Source: Verrucolacustris abundans
Lineage (GTDB): Bacteria > Verrucomicrobiota > Verrucomicrobiia > Methylacidiphilales > Verrucolacustridaceae
Length of the DNA stretch: 64,000 nucleotides
Reading direction: 5' to 3'
Assembly: GCA_965194535.1 (NCBI GenBank)
Contig: OZ239145.1
Coordinates: forward strand, 1,054,001-1,118,000
Position numbers and translations under genes: made by a program. The notes beneath the pieces were generated by a model. The model worked only from the letters and a program-made list of their open reading frames with translations. It made no database searches and was not told where the DNA came from. Below, piece after piece: positions 52,478 through 61,651 of the stretch; position 1 is the first letter of the stretch; every line of letters starts with the position of its first letter.

Positions 52478-53455
52478 ATGCCTATATTCCTTCTTATCGC
52501 AGTTGGTGTTGTTGGTTTGGTGTTTGCTGTTGTCCTGATGAATTTTTTCGGTCTTTGGCTTCGAGCCCTCACCTCGGGAGCCCCAGTGGGGATTCCGACA
52601 CTGATTGCGATGCGTCTACGCGGGATTCCCAACTCTCTCATCGTGAATGCACGAATTACGGCCGTTCGGGCAGGAATTGAGGTTTCCACAGCACAACTCG
52701 AGACTCACTACCTTGCAGGGGGTAGCGTGGATCAAGTAATTCGAGCCCTCATTGCTGCAGACAAGGCCGGCATTAAGCTCGATTTTAATCGGTGCTGCGC
52801 AATCGATTTAGCAACGTCAGGTTCTGGAAAAACCGTATTTGATGCAGTTCGCACCAGCGTGAATCCAAGAGTGATCGACTGCCCTGGCACCGATTCAGGA
52901 AAAGGCACGATCGATGGTGTCGCGAAAGACGGAATCACTGTTCGGGCACGGGCCCGTGTCACCGTTCGCTCCAACTTGGATCGTTTTGTTGGAGGCGCTA
53001 CAGAAGAGACCATCATCGCCCGAGTAGGTGAAGGAATCGTGCGGGCCATCGGCTCCAAAGAGACATACAAAGGTGTTCTGGAAAATCCCCAGGACATTTC
53101 CAAAGATGTACTGAATCGCGGTCTGGATGCGGGTACGGCGTACGAAATTCTTTCGATCGATATCGCGGATGTCGGGGTAGGTACAAACATCGGGGCCAAG
53201 CTTCAAGCCGAACAGGCGGACGCCGACAAACAGGTTGCCCAGGCGAAGGCAGAGATGAGACGTGCCGCCGCTGTCGCAGCCGAACAGGAAATGCGCGCGA
53301 AAGTTGTCGAGGCTGAAGCTCAGGTTCCGCTCGCAATGGCGGAAGCATTTCGTAAGGGCAACCTAGGGATTATGGACTACCAAAAGATCCGAAACGTTTC
53401 TGCAGATACCGATATGCGATCCTCCATTGCGAAGGACGCGGGCAAGACAAACTAA
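52478..53455 (+). CDS. floA: Flotillin-like protein FloA (SPFH domain)
   Basis: Scaffold of functional membrane microdomains. It has an N-terminal membrane segment (residues 1-25) and the FloA-type SPFH region (LWLRALTSGAPVGIPTLIAM, ITVRARARVTVRSNLDRFVGG). An Ala/Glu/Gln-rich coiled coil follows (ADKQVAQAKAEMRRAAAVAA) with a C-terminal NLGIMDYQKIRNVSADT. It has 325 residues, as usual. The nfeD-floA-small gene order equals the yqeZ-yqfA-yqfB arrangement of Bacillus. Confidence 0.96.
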   Translation: MPIFLLIAVGVVGLVFAVVLMNFFGLWLRALTSGAPVGIPTLIAMRLRGIPNSLIVNARITAVRAGIEVSTAQLETHYLAGGSVDQVIRALIAADKAGIKLDFNRCCAIDLATSGSGKTVFDAVRTSVNPRVIDCPGTDSGKGTIDGVAKDGITVRARARVTVRSNLDRFVGGATEETIIARVGEGIVRAIGSKETYKGVLENPQDISKDVLNRGLDAGTAYEILSIDIADVGVGTNIGAKLQAEQADADKQVAQAKAEMRRAAAVAAEQEMRAKVVEAEAQVPLAMAEAFRKGNLGIMDYQKIRNVSADTDMRSSIAKDAGKTN

Positions 53456-53472
53456 AATCACGATCCTTTGAC

Positions 53473-53928
53473 ATGGAATGGCTTGTTCCGATTCTCTTTG
53501 TCTTAGTTAGTATTGCCCAGTGGTGGATTAGGCGTCGTCACGTAGTTCCGCCCTCCTCCCCTACTCACCAAGAGCGTGATCCCGCTCCGAGTGCAGATCC
53601 AATGGATGAGTTCGGGGATCTTCTTGAGGCACTCGGCAGGAGACGACATGAATCACCCCCTGCCCCTCCTAAAACAGAAAAGCCATTACCCCCACGAATT
53701 CTCCCTTCTCTCGAGCCCATGTCTCCAACCCTCACTCCATCTGTTGAAGTTGCCACAATGCCTTTACCCCGTATCGCACAGCATGAAGCCTCTTTGCCCA
53801 AGCAATCAAACGTTCAAACAAAAAAGGATCCTTACGCCTTAAAATCCCTTTTTCGTGGCGTTCCTACAGACTGGCCAAGGGCAGTTGTTCTTTCCGAAGT
53901 GCTCGCTCCTCCCGTTGCTTTACGCTGA
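53473..53928 (+). CDS. Small membrane-anchored tail protein of the nfeD-floA operon
   Basis: It has 151 residues with an N-terminal transmembrane helix (about 3-20, ending WWIRRRH). A Pro/Glu/Ser-rich disordered middle precedes a conserved-looking C-terminal motif WPRAVVLSEVLAPPVALR. Such VL-E-LGPP-AL tails recur in small proteins of Verrucomicrobia and Proteobacteria, where they sit in similar contexts. The function is unknown. It lies 17 bp after floA and 9 bp before aguB. Confidence 0.72.
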   Translation: MEWLVPILFVLVSIAQWWIRRRHVVPPSSPTHQERDPAPSADPMDEFGDLLEALGRRRHESPPAPPKTEKPLPPRILPSLEPMSPTLTPSVEVATMPLPRIAQHEASLPKQSNVQTKKDPYALKSLFRGVPTDWPRAVVLSEVLAPPVALR

Positions 53929-53937
53929 TATACCCCT

Positions 53938-54813
53938 ATGTCTCACCCCAAGAAAATCTCTGTCGCGCTCATTCAGATGTCCTGTAGTGCTGACCCAACT
54001 CGCAACCTTCGAACTGCACTGGATAAAATCGCTTCGGCAGCAAAAAAAGGAGCCAAACTTGTATGTTTGCCTGAGCTTTTTCGATCGCTCTACTTTTGTC
54101 AAAAGCAGGATTACAAATGCTTTCAGCTGGCTGAACCTATTCCCGGGCCCACGACTCAGGCGCTATCCAGTGCGGCAAAAAAACATAAGATCACACTTGT
54201 CTCCAGCCTTTTTGAGAAACGCACGGGAGGGCTCTACCACAACACGGCTGTTGTTTTTGGACCTAATGGCAAAATTCTTGGGACCTATCGCAAAATGCAT
54301 ATTCCGGATGACCCTGGGTTCAATGAGAAGTTCTACTTCACGCCTGGGGATACAGGATTCCAACCGATTGACACACCTGCGGGCCGTTTGGGGGTTCTCG
54401 TGTGTTGGGACCAGTGGTATCCCGAAGCTGCTCGATTAATGGCTCTCCGTGGGGCACAGATTTTAATTTACCCAACGGCAATTGGTTGGGCACGTGGAGA
54501 GAAAAAAGAAGTCTGTCAGGATCAACGAGGCGCTTGGCAGACCATCCAAAGAAGCCATGCAATCGCGAACGGACTTTTTGTTCTCTCCATCAATCGAACA
54601 GGCCGTGAAAATAACTTAGACTTCTGGGGCACCTCTTTTATCAGTAACCCGATTGGGCATGTGGTTTCAGAAGCCCCCACCGATCGACCCGAAATCCTTC
54701 ATGCCACCCTGAATCTTTCCGAAACAACGACTACCCGACAACACTGGCCTTTTCTGAGGGATCGGCGTATCGATGCTTACGCAGGCCTAGATCAACGTTT
54801 TCTTAAAACTTGA
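53938..54813 (+). CDS. aguB: N-carbamoylputrescine amidase
   Basis: Converts N-carbamoylputrescine to putrescine, CO2 and ammonia. A nitrilase-fold enzyme of 291 residues with the Glu-Lys-Cys triad: Glu in LPELF, Lys in YRKMHIPDDP and Cys in VLVCWDQWYPEA. The family hallmark GRENNLDFWG is also present. Its TGA overlaps the aguA TTG by 4 bp, so the two-step agmatine pathway is coupled. Confidence 0.93.
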   Translation: MSHPKKISVALIQMSCSADPTRNLRTALDKIASAAKKGAKLVCLPELFRSLYFCQKQDYKCFQLAEPIPGPTTQALSSAAKKHKITLVSSLFEKRTGGLYHNTAVVFGPNGKILGTYRKMHIPDDPGFNEKFYFTPGDTGFQPIDTPAGRLGVLVCWDQWYPEAARLMALRGAQILIYPTAIGWARGEKKEVCQDQRGAWQTIQRSHAIANGLFVLSINRTGRENNLDFWGTSFISNPIGHVVSEAPTDRPEILHATLNLSETTTTRQHWPFLRDRRIDAYAGLDQRFLKT

Positions 54814-55883
54814 AACAGCCGATTTCTAGTCACTCGTTCGACGGATCCACTTACCGTCTTCCAGCTGAATGGGAAAAACACGAGGCTACATTCCTCGCTT
54901 GGCCTCACAACTCAGAGACCTGGCCTGGGCTTCTGGCAGGCGTGCAGAAGACTTACCTTAAGATCATTCAAGCCCTCGTGCCTGGAGAAAAAGTTTATCT
55001 GCTCGCGAAAGACTGCGAAGCGGCTGAGGAGATTAATGAGACGTTGCGAAAGGCAAAGGTTCAGTCTCCTAACCTAAAGGTCCTTATCATTCCGAATGAC
55101 GATGCTTGGGTTCGAGATAGCGGCCCGATCTTCATTTTGAGACGGGACGAAGGATCTCCCCGCCGAGTCGCTCACGACTTCACCTTCAATAGCTGGGGAA
55201 GGAAATATGGCCCATGGGACAATGACGATGTCATTCCGCAACAGGCATCGAAAATGCTCGATTTCCCAATTGTGACTCACGACTTCGTCCTTGAGGGAGG
55301 TTCCTTAGACACGGATGGCGAAGGAACACTTCTAACCACGGAAAAATGCCTCCTGAATCCGAATCGGAATCCCTCCTTGAACCGAAATGAAATTGAGAAA
55401 CGCCTTTGCAACTGGTTCGGGATTCAGAAAATTATTTGGCTTCACGATGGAGTAGAAGGAGATGACACAGACGGTCATGTTGATGATATTTCCCGATTTA
55501 TAGCTCCTGGAGTTGTGGTGACGGTTGTCGAACCGAACAAACAAGATGCAAACCATGCGCCTCTGGCTGAAAATCTGCTTCGCCTTAAGAGCGCAACAAA
55601 CGCGAAGGGCCAACCATTAAAAGTTCTCGAGATGCCTATGCCCCCCCGCGCTGATGGCCCGCACCATCGAAACCCTGCAAGTCATGCAAACTTCTATATC
55701 GGTAACTCAGCTGTTCTCGTGCCAGTTTTTGACTCCCCTACGGACTCGGTCGCTTTAGATCTACTTCGACCGTACTTCCCTGATCGTTCAGTGATAGGCA
55801 TCGATTGCCGCGATCTCGTTTCAGGCCTTGGAGCCATTCACTGCATCACTCAGCAGATGCCTGCTATTCCCTCCACCTCTTGA
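54810..55883 (+). CDS. aguA: Agmatine deiminase
   Basis: Hydrolyses agmatine to N-carbamoylputrescine, feeding AguB. A peptidylarginine-deiminase-type fold with PAEWEKHEATFLAWPHN, NDDAWVRDSGP, NSWGRKY, GDDTDGHVDDISRF and the catalytic Cys in GLGAIHCIT near the C-terminus. 357 residues, TTG start overlapping aguB. Together they supply putrescine from arginine-derived agmatine. Confidence 0.94.
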   Translation: MKQPISSHSFDGSTYRLPAEWEKHEATFLAWPHNSETWPGLLAGVQKTYLKIIQALVPGEKVYLLAKDCEAAEEINETLRKAKVQSPNLKVLIIPNDDAWVRDSGPIFILRRDEGSPRRVAHDFTFNSWGRKYGPWDNDDVIPQQASKMLDFPIVTHDFVLEGGSLDTDGEGTLLTTEKCLLNPNRNPSLNRNEIEKRLCNWFGIQKIIWLHDGVEGDDTDGHVDDISRFIAPGVVVTVVEPNKQDANHAPLAENLLRLKSATNAKGQPLKVLEMPMPPRADGPHHRNPASHANFYIGNSAVLVPVFDSPTDSVALDLLRPYFPDRSVIGIDCRDLVSGLGAIHCITQQMPAIPSTS

Positions 55884-55948
55884 CCCTCTCGAGGGAACCC
55901 AAACGGGTGGGTTGAGTCTTACCCCATTTCCGACTACCCTTTCAAACG

Positions 55949-56821
55949 ATGAAACCCTTACGCATTGGTCTCCCCTCAGGAAGCCTCCAAGAGGCCACCT
56001 TGGATCTATTCCGCAGGGCTGGTTATTCGATTTCTCGCGCCTCACGCACCTACCGTCCTACCATTGACGACCCTAATTTCGAGGTCCGACTTCTGCGGGC
56101 TCAAGAAATCGCTGCTTATGTACAGGATGGCTTCCTTGATCTCGGACTTACAGGAAGTGACTGGATTCAGGAGACAAAAGCAAAAGTTCAAGCCGTTTCC
56201 ACGCTTCGATTTAGCAAGGCAACGGCCCAACCTGCTCGTTGGGTTATTGCTGTGCCGAACCGATCCCCGATCCGTCGACCTGCTCAGCTTCGGGGCAAGC
56301 GAATCGCCACTGAGGCCGTTGGACTGGTTCGCCAATATCTGGCAAAGCGAAAGATCAAGGCCAAGGTTGAATTTTCATGGGGAGCTACCGAGGTCAAGGT
56401 CCCGGAATTAGCGGATGCGGTGGCCGACATTACTGAGACTGGATCCTCACTTGTAGCAAACGGGCTTCGAATTTTAGACACGATTCTCGAGTCCTATCCT
56501 CAACTGATTGCTAATCGAAAAGTTTGGGCCAGCACCCCTGACAGAACCCGAATCCAAAACTTATCGATGCTTTTGGAGGGTGCCTTGCGTGCGAGGGATC
56601 TTGTCGGTCTTAAGATGAATGTTCCTCAAAAGTGTTTGCGGTCTGTGAACTCCACCCTTTCCTCCCTGAGAGACCCGACGATATCGCCACTCGCAAGGAG
56701 CGGATGGGTAGCAGTTGAGACTGTGATGGAGGAAAAGACCGTCCGCTCCATTATCCCCCGGCTCAAGGAGTTAGGGGCAGAAGGAATCATTGAATACCCG
56801 CTGAATAAGGTTGTCAGTTAA
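55949..56821 (+). CDS. hisG: ATP phosphoribosyltransferase, long form
   Basis: First enzyme of histidine synthesis, condensing ATP with PRPP. It has the HisG substrate-binding region (RIGLPSGSLQEATLDLF, DLGLTGSDW) and DAVADITETGSSL, the PRPP-binding loop. A C-terminal ACT-like regulatory domain follows, so it is the long, HisZ-independent, histidine-sensitive form (290 residues). No other his gene is in the window. Confidence 0.94.
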   Translation: MKPLRIGLPSGSLQEATLDLFRRAGYSISRASRTYRPTIDDPNFEVRLLRAQEIAAYVQDGFLDLGLTGSDWIQETKAKVQAVSTLRFSKATAQPARWVIAVPNRSPIRRPAQLRGKRIATEAVGLVRQYLAKRKIKAKVEFSWGATEVKVPELADAVADITETGSSLVANGLRILDTILESYPQLIANRKVWASTPDRTRIQNLSMLLEGALRARDLVGLKMNVPQKCLRSVNSTLSSLRDPTISPLARSGWVAVETVMEEKTVRSIIPRLKELGAEGIIEYPLNKVVS

Positions 56822-56837
56822 GCCTTCGAACGCCACG

Positions 56838-58475
56838 ATGCCTGTATGGGATCAGTCAAAAAGAAGCGGAAATCTAAAATCGCCAAGCATAAACGCCGCA
56901 AGCGTAGCCGCGCGAACCGCCATAAGAAGCGTCTCCGGTATAAGACGTAAAGTTGGGGCGTTCCTCGCCCTACTTTCGTTGGTTGCCTTTCCGCTTATAG
57001 CCGCTGAATCGGCAAGGTCGGGTCGTGTCGAATCTGCCTTATCCTTTGCCGAAGGTCGCCGAGCAGATGGCCTTGGATTAACCCATATCGCTCTCCAGGC
57101 TTACTCTCGAGCCCTAGAGTTCGATCCTTCGTCCCGACAAGCCGCGCTTGCCAAATCAGCGTCTCTTCTCGATCTAGGCAGAGCGGAGGATGCTCGAACT
57201 CTTCTCGAGTCTTTAGCGCCCTCCCAAGAGGACGAGGCCGAACGCTCTACCCTCCTCTGCCTTGCCTTGATTCAGTGCAAGCAGGGTGAAGCTGCGAGTC
57301 TCGCACAGCGAGACGCCCTAACAGCCCTTGCAGGATGGCAAATTGAAGATCCTGCCCGACTTGCACGTGTCGCTGAGGGGCTTCTACGGTCTGGAGCTTC
57401 CCTTTCGCGCAAATCACAACGAGAAATCGCCTCCTCGGTTTTACCTGCCTTTGTCCGTGCAGCCGACCTGAACACAGGCCTCGGAGGCTTTACCTTACGT
57501 GCTGCTGAGATCGCCCTAGTGGCCGACGATCTGCCCACTGCGATCCGCTACTTTCGTGATTTTGTTGATGAGCAGCCCAACGAAGTCTCATTCCTTGAGC
57601 AGCTTGCAGCGGTTCTAATTCTCAATGGTCAGCCTGCCGAAGCCGATACCCTTCTCCAACGCGCAGAGATCGAGAAACCGAGCAGATCCAATCTCTACCC
57701 CGTAATGGCGAATCTTTACGAGGAGCTTAATCTTCCAGCACGTGCTGAAATTTACCGCGTTCTGGCTCTTCACACATCACCCAAGCCAACGGTTTTGGAT
57801 TATCTCCGTTTAGCTCTCATGCAACTGAAACAAAATCAAACACGGAGGACTCACCAAACCCTATCTCAAGCTGCCATAGCACATCCAGACTCACTCCAGC
57901 TTCTTTTGGTTCGAGGCCTGACCGAAAAAGCTGAAAATCGAATGTCTGATGCTGCCTCTTCCTTCGCTCAAGTCGAGAGATTGGCAAAAGGAAAGACCGA
58001 CATTCTCGATGCAGGGTTCTACTTTGAGTATGGATCTGCCTGTGAACAAGCAGGTCAACCCCAACGCTCGGAAGCCGCCCTGCGGCGTGCATTGCAGCTG
58101 AACCCGAATCATCACCAGTCTCTTAACTACCTGGGATACATGTGGGCGGAGCGAAATAAAAATCTTCCGGAAGCTCTCATTCTAATTGAGAAAGCATTAT
58201 CGTTGAGCCCTGAAAATCCGGCATACCTAGATAGTCAGGCTTGGGCTCTCTTTCGCCTTGGGAACCCTACTGCGGCTAGACCACTCATTGAGGAAGCTTT
58301 GAAACAGGTTCCTGACGACCCCACACTCTTGGAACACTTTGGAGATGTGGCCAGCCGTCTTGGTCTACGAAATGAGGCAAGTGATGCTTATCAAAAAGCC
58401 ATACAGCAAGGTGGGCCGCGCGTTGTTCTTCAGGATAAGATTCGGAAGCAACCCCCGCATCCTCAGGAAAAATAA
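56838..58475 (+). CDS. Exported TPR-repeat protein
   Basis: Signal peptide RRKVGAFLALLSLVAFPLIA, cleavage near AAES-ARS, then about ten TPR-type repeats (for example ALEFDPSSRQAALAKSASLL and HHQSLNYLGYMWAERNKNLP) to the C-terminus. The last region resembles TPR proteins of outer-membrane or secretion systems. In-frame canonical starts are only ATG 56838 and 56811. Codons between 56838 and about 56940 are the out-of-frame image of the COX24-like gene, so a start at ATA 56940 or re-initiation is possible. Confidence 0.78.
   Translation: MPVWDQSKRSGNLKSPSINAASVAARTAIRSVSGIRRKVGAFLALLSLVAFPLIAAESARSGRVESALSFAEGRRADGLGLTHIALQAYSRALEFDPSSRQAALAKSASLLDLGRAEDARTLLESLAPSQEDEAERSTLLCLALIQCKQGEAASLAQRDALTALAGWQIEDPARLARVAEGLLRSGASLSRKSQREIASSVLPAFVRAADLNTGLGGFTLRAAEIALVADDLPTAIRYFRDFVDEQPNEVSFLEQLAAVLILNGQPAEADTLLQRAEIEKPSRSNLYPVMANLYEELNLPARAEIYRVLALHTSPKPTVLDYLRLALMQLKQNQTRRTHQTLSQAAIAHPDSLQLLLVRGLTEKAENRMSDAASSFAQVERLAKGKTDILDAGFYFEYGSACEQAGQPQRSEAALRRALQLNPNHHQSLNYLGYMWAERNKNLPEALILIEKALSLSPENPAYLDSQAWALFRLGNPTAARPLIEEALKQVPDDPTLLEHFGDVASRLGLRNEASDAYQKAIQQGGPRVVLQDKIRKQPPHPQEK
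56846..56950 (+). CDS. COX24/AURKAIP1-like small basic (ribosomal-type) protein
   Basis: A 34-residue protein, GSVKKKRKSKIAKHKRRK then RSRANRHKKRLRYKT, almost wholly Lys/Arg/His. It matches the domain (KKRKxKxxKHKxRKRRR...) of mitochondrial mS38 (AURKAIP1/COX24) and its small bacterial homologs, which bind the small ribosomal subunit. Start ATG 56846, stop TAA 56948-56950. It lies 25 bp after hisG and overlaps the 5' part of the TPR frame, so it is easily missed. Confidence 0.82.
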   Translation: MGSVKKKRKSKIAKHKRRKRSRANRHKKRLRYKT

Positions 58476-58484
58476 GGCCAAGAC

Positions 58485-59846
58485 ATGAATATTGATTCAA
58501 TGATTTCGAACGTTGCCTCATTCGTTTGGGGACCGTGGTTGGTGGCTCTTCTTTTTGGGACACATCTTTACCTCACCTACCGAACAGGCTGGATCCAGAA
58601 ACATCTTTTTCATGCGATACGCCTTTCCATCACAAAAGAACCCGGTGCCCCAGGTGACGTCTCCGCATTCGGCTCGCTAACTACCGCCCTCGCCGCAACA
58701 ATCGGTACAGGAAATATTTACGGGGTTGCGGGTGCAGTACTTCTTGGCGGGCCAGGAGCCGTTTTTTGGATGTGGTTAACGGGTGTGTTCGGAATCGCAA
58801 CAAAGTACGCGGAGGCTCTCCTGAGCGTAAAATATCGCATCACAAATCGTCACGGCCAGATGTCGGGAGGCCCCATGTATGTGCTCGAGCGTGCTCTGAA
58901 TGCTCGTTGGGCAGGTGTTCTCTTTGCTGTCTTTACTGCAATCGCAGCATTTGGCATCGGTAATATGGCTCAATCCAATGCTATTGCAGACATGATCGTC
59001 GCAAAGAAGCTGGATATATCCCTGAATTTTCCTGACGCCTCAATCAAGTTCTGGACGGGAATCATCCTCAGCGTAAGTACGGCCCTAGTCATTCTCGGAG
59101 GGATTCGATCCATCGCAGGGTTTTGCCAAATTCTCGTTCCATTTATGGCACTCTTTTATGTCCTTGGGTGCTTGATCATTTTGGGGGCCGGCTGGGAGAA
59201 AATACCCGCAACTCTATCTTTAATCTTCACCTCTGCCTTCACTGGGCAAGCTGCAGTCGGGGGATTTGTGGGCGCTGGGATTGCTGAGGCCATGCGCTTT
59301 GGAATCGCAAGGGGTCTTTTTTCAAATGAGTCAGGTCTCGGAAGCGCCCCCATCGTGGCGGCTGCAGCACAAACCAAAGACCCAGTTCGTCAGGCTCTGG
59401 TTTCAAGTACGGGAACCTTTTGGGATACTGTTGTGGTATGCGCACTTACAGGTCTTGTCATTGTCAGTTCAGGCACATGGAGTGGCCCGGAATTAACGAA
59501 AGCCACACTTTGCAATCAATCGTTTAACCAACTGGGGCATTTTGGATCTCTCATCCTCATTGGCGGACTCTTCACATTTGTTTTTTCAACGATCATCGGT
59601 TGGGGTTACTACGGCGAAAAAGCTTTGGAGTACCTTTTTGGAATTCGCGCCATTCTCCCCTACCGATGGTTATGGATCGTGATGGTCTTTTTAGGGGCAG
59701 TTTGGAAAAGTGAAAACGTATGGAACTTATCGGACATCATGAATGGGTTGATGGCCTTGCCAAATATAGCCTCCCTTCTCCTTCTCAGCGGCGTTGTGGC
59801 ATCCGAAACCCGGCGCTATTTCACAAGTACTCCCCCATCCTCATGA
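58485..59846 (+). CDS. Alanine/glycine:cation symporter (AGCS family)
   Basis: Inner-membrane Na+- or H+-coupled amino-acid importer of 453 residues with about 11 helices. The AGCS signature is AFGSLTTALAATIGTGNIYG near residue 65, with LGGPGAVFWMWLTG. AGIAEAMRFGIARGLFSNESGLGSAPIV is a second conserved block (near residue 265). It begins 9 bp after the TPR gene, so both may be cotranscribed, but a functional link is unproven. Confidence 0.92.
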   Translation: MNIDSMISNVASFVWGPWLVALLFGTHLYLTYRTGWIQKHLFHAIRLSITKEPGAPGDVSAFGSLTTALAATIGTGNIYGVAGAVLLGGPGAVFWMWLTGVFGIATKYAEALLSVKYRITNRHGQMSGGPMYVLERALNARWAGVLFAVFTAIAAFGIGNMAQSNAIADMIVAKKLDISLNFPDASIKFWTGIILSVSTALVILGGIRSIAGFCQILVPFMALFYVLGCLIILGAGWEKIPATLSLIFTSAFTGQAAVGGFVGAGIAEAMRFGIARGLFSNESGLGSAPIVAAAAQTKDPVRQALVSSTGTFWDTVVVCALTGLVIVSSGTWSGPELTKATLCNQSFNQLGHFGSLILIGGLFTFVFSTIIGWGYYGEKALEYLFGIRAILPYRWLWIVMVFLGAVWKSENVWNLSDIMNGLMALPNIASLLLLSGVVASETRRYFTSTPPSS

Positions 59847-59864
59847 CGGGTGGGGTAAATTCAC

Positions 59865-60215
59865 TTACTCCTTTGCTTTAAGTTTTGTGGGATCGCCTCC
59901 CCAAGCGGCAACCTTTGCTTTGCCAGCCATTTCCTCAGCATCCAGAATCCTGCCCGCTCGCCCATACGCGAGTGAAAGACTTGTATACGCCAACTGATCT
60001 TTTGGCCTCAAAGACACCAGTGTTTCTAACGCGGGAATTGCCTCCTCTAATTTCTCAAGTTTCACCAGGCACATGCCTAGAGCCTGCCAAGCCTCTGCAT
60101 TCTCCGAATTCAATTCAGTGGCAGAGCGATAACACAAAACGGCTTGCTCCATCTCACCCATAGCCAAAGAAGTGTGCCCATCATCCATCATTTTCTCGTC
60201 CGGAGTACTTGTCAT
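59865..60215 (-). CDS. TPR-repeat protein coupled to the haem operon
   Basis: A short protein (116 residues) of three TPR-like repeats (GEMEQAVLCYRSATELN, AEAWQALGMCLVKLEKLEEA and LAYTSLSLAYGRAGRILDAEE). ATG 60215 overlaps the cobA-hemD stop by 4 bp, and an upstream TTG/ATG extension is less plausible. It ends convergent to the symporter. A soluble scaffold for the operon is possible, but nothing points to haem directly. Confidence 0.72.
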   Translation of the reverse strand: MTSTPDEKMMDDGHTSLAMGEMEQAVLCYRSATELNSENAEAWQALGMCLVKLEKLEEAIPALETLVSLRPKDQLAYTSLSLAYGRAGRILDAEEMAGKAKVAAWGGDPTKLKAKE

Positions 60216-61651
60216 GATTTGAGAATCCCCCTTAAAACCGCGTCTGACGAGGGTTCCTTTGCCACGGCGCATACCCTCCATCCGACATGTTTGGCAATCC
60301 TCGCGGTAGCCGGTCCGATGGCTATCACTTTAGGCTCAGTACTCCATCGCGGAATGATCTTCCGAAATCGCTCAGCTGCTGTCCCGCTCGCAAAAACCAC
60401 CCAATCTGCTCCCTCAGTGCGTAAAATCTGAAGGACTGGATCAGGCACTTCTTCCCCAGCGGTATTTTTATAAATGACTAGTCTCTCTGCTGAAAAACCC
60501 ATGTTTCGAAAACCTTTCACAAGTTCTCCATTTCCCGCATCCCCTGTTAGATGAAGGATTCTCCCTTGAGCCTTTTTCGGCCATCCGGAAAGCAGCTCTT
60601 TCGACCCTGGACCCGCCCCGACCCAATCCGGAAACAAGCCGATGGAACTCAGGACTTGAGCCGTTGACTTTCCAACGGCTGCGATTTTACAGCGGGAAAT
60701 ACTTCTTAAATCCCCAGCGACAGCTGGAAAAGCGCGCACAGCCGCTGCACTGGTAAAGACAAGCCAATCGGATTTAAGCACTTGGGCTCTCCACTTCTTC
60801 TGCACAGGCAGTGCCTCAATACGAGTCATCGGAATCTCCCACACCTCTGCTCCCTGCTCCTCAAAAACCCTGCGCCACTCTTTCCCCAGATTTTTGCTAA
60901 CGGTTAGAATAACCCTTTTCCCAAGGAGGGGTTTCTGGGTTTTGGGGGTACAACGGTTGCGAAGCGAGACAACCTCCCCAACAACAATGACAGCAGGGGC
61001 CTGTACCCTGAGCTTGTTCGCCTTTTTGGCGAGTGTACCCACAGTCCCAATTATCACCCTTTGCTTGGTCGTTGTTCCTCTTTCAATCAGGCTGGCCGGA
61101 GTGCTTTTGGTGAAGCCCAGATCTGTTGCATGAGCTAAAAACTGATCCAAACCATCCACAGACATATACCCCACTAGAGTCTTACCGGAGACAGTTCCTT
61201 CCGCTCGACTTCCTATTCGAAAAACGGCCTCCGTACTGATTCCTCTGTGAGTGACAGGAATCCCTGCATAAGCAGGAGCAGCGATCCCTGCTGTGACCCC
61301 GGGAACAACTTCAAACGAAACACCTGCCCGAACCAAGGCCTCTGCTTCCTCCCCACCCCTCCCAAAGACATATGGATCCCCTCCCTTTAATCGAACTACA
61401 TTCAATCCCTTTTTTGCAAAACGAATCAAAAGACGATGAATCTCATTTTGTTCCATTCTCTTTCCACGAGGGGTTTTTCCTGCGTCAACAAAGAGTGTCT
61501 TTGGACGGGTCCCAAGTAGAATTCCTGGGTTCACTAAACGGTCATATAAAACAACTTGGGCCTGAAGTAGCACCTCTTTTCCGCGTTGAGTAATCAAGCC
61601 CATAGCGCCCGGTCCTGCGCCTACCAACCACACTTTTCCTGACTTAGCCAC
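60212..61651 (-). CDS. Uroporphyrinogen-III C-methyltransferase / uroporphyrinogen-III synthase fusion
   Basis: The N-terminal half is CobA/SUMT: VGAGPGAMGLITQRG, LYDRLVNPGIL, VVRLKGGDPYVFGRGGEE. The C-terminal half (from about residue 245) is HemD: VWEIPMTRIEAL and FTSAAAVRAF. The fusion (479 residues) makes uroporphyrinogen III and diverts it to precorrin-2 for sirohaem. Sirohaem supply is relevant to sulfite reductase downstream of the window's cysH pathway. Coupled to hemC (8-bp overlap) and the TPR gene. Confidence 0.94.
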   Translation of the reverse strand: MAKSGKVWLVGAGPGAMGLITQRGKEVLLQAQVVLYDRLVNPGILLGTRPKTLFVDAGKTPRGKRMEQNEIHRLLIRFAKKGLNVVRLKGGDPYVFGRGGEEAEALVRAGVSFEVVPGVTAGIAAPAYAGIPVTHRGISTEAVFRIGSRAEGTVSGKTLVGYMSVDGLDQFLAHATDLGFTKSTPASLIERGTTTKQRVIIGTVGTLAKKANKLRVQAPAVIVVGEVVSLRNRCTPKTQKPLLGKRVILTVSKNLGKEWRRVFEEQGAEVWEIPMTRIEALPVQKKWRAQVLKSDWLVFTSAAAVRAFPAVAGDLRSISRCKIAAVGKSTAQVLSSIGLFPDWVGAGPGSKELLSGWPKKAQGRILHLTGDAGNGELVKGFRNMGFSAERLVIYKNTAGEEVPDPVLQILRTEGADWVVFASGTAAERFRKIIPRWSTEPKVIAIGPATARIAKHVGWRVCAVAKEPSSDAVLRGILKS

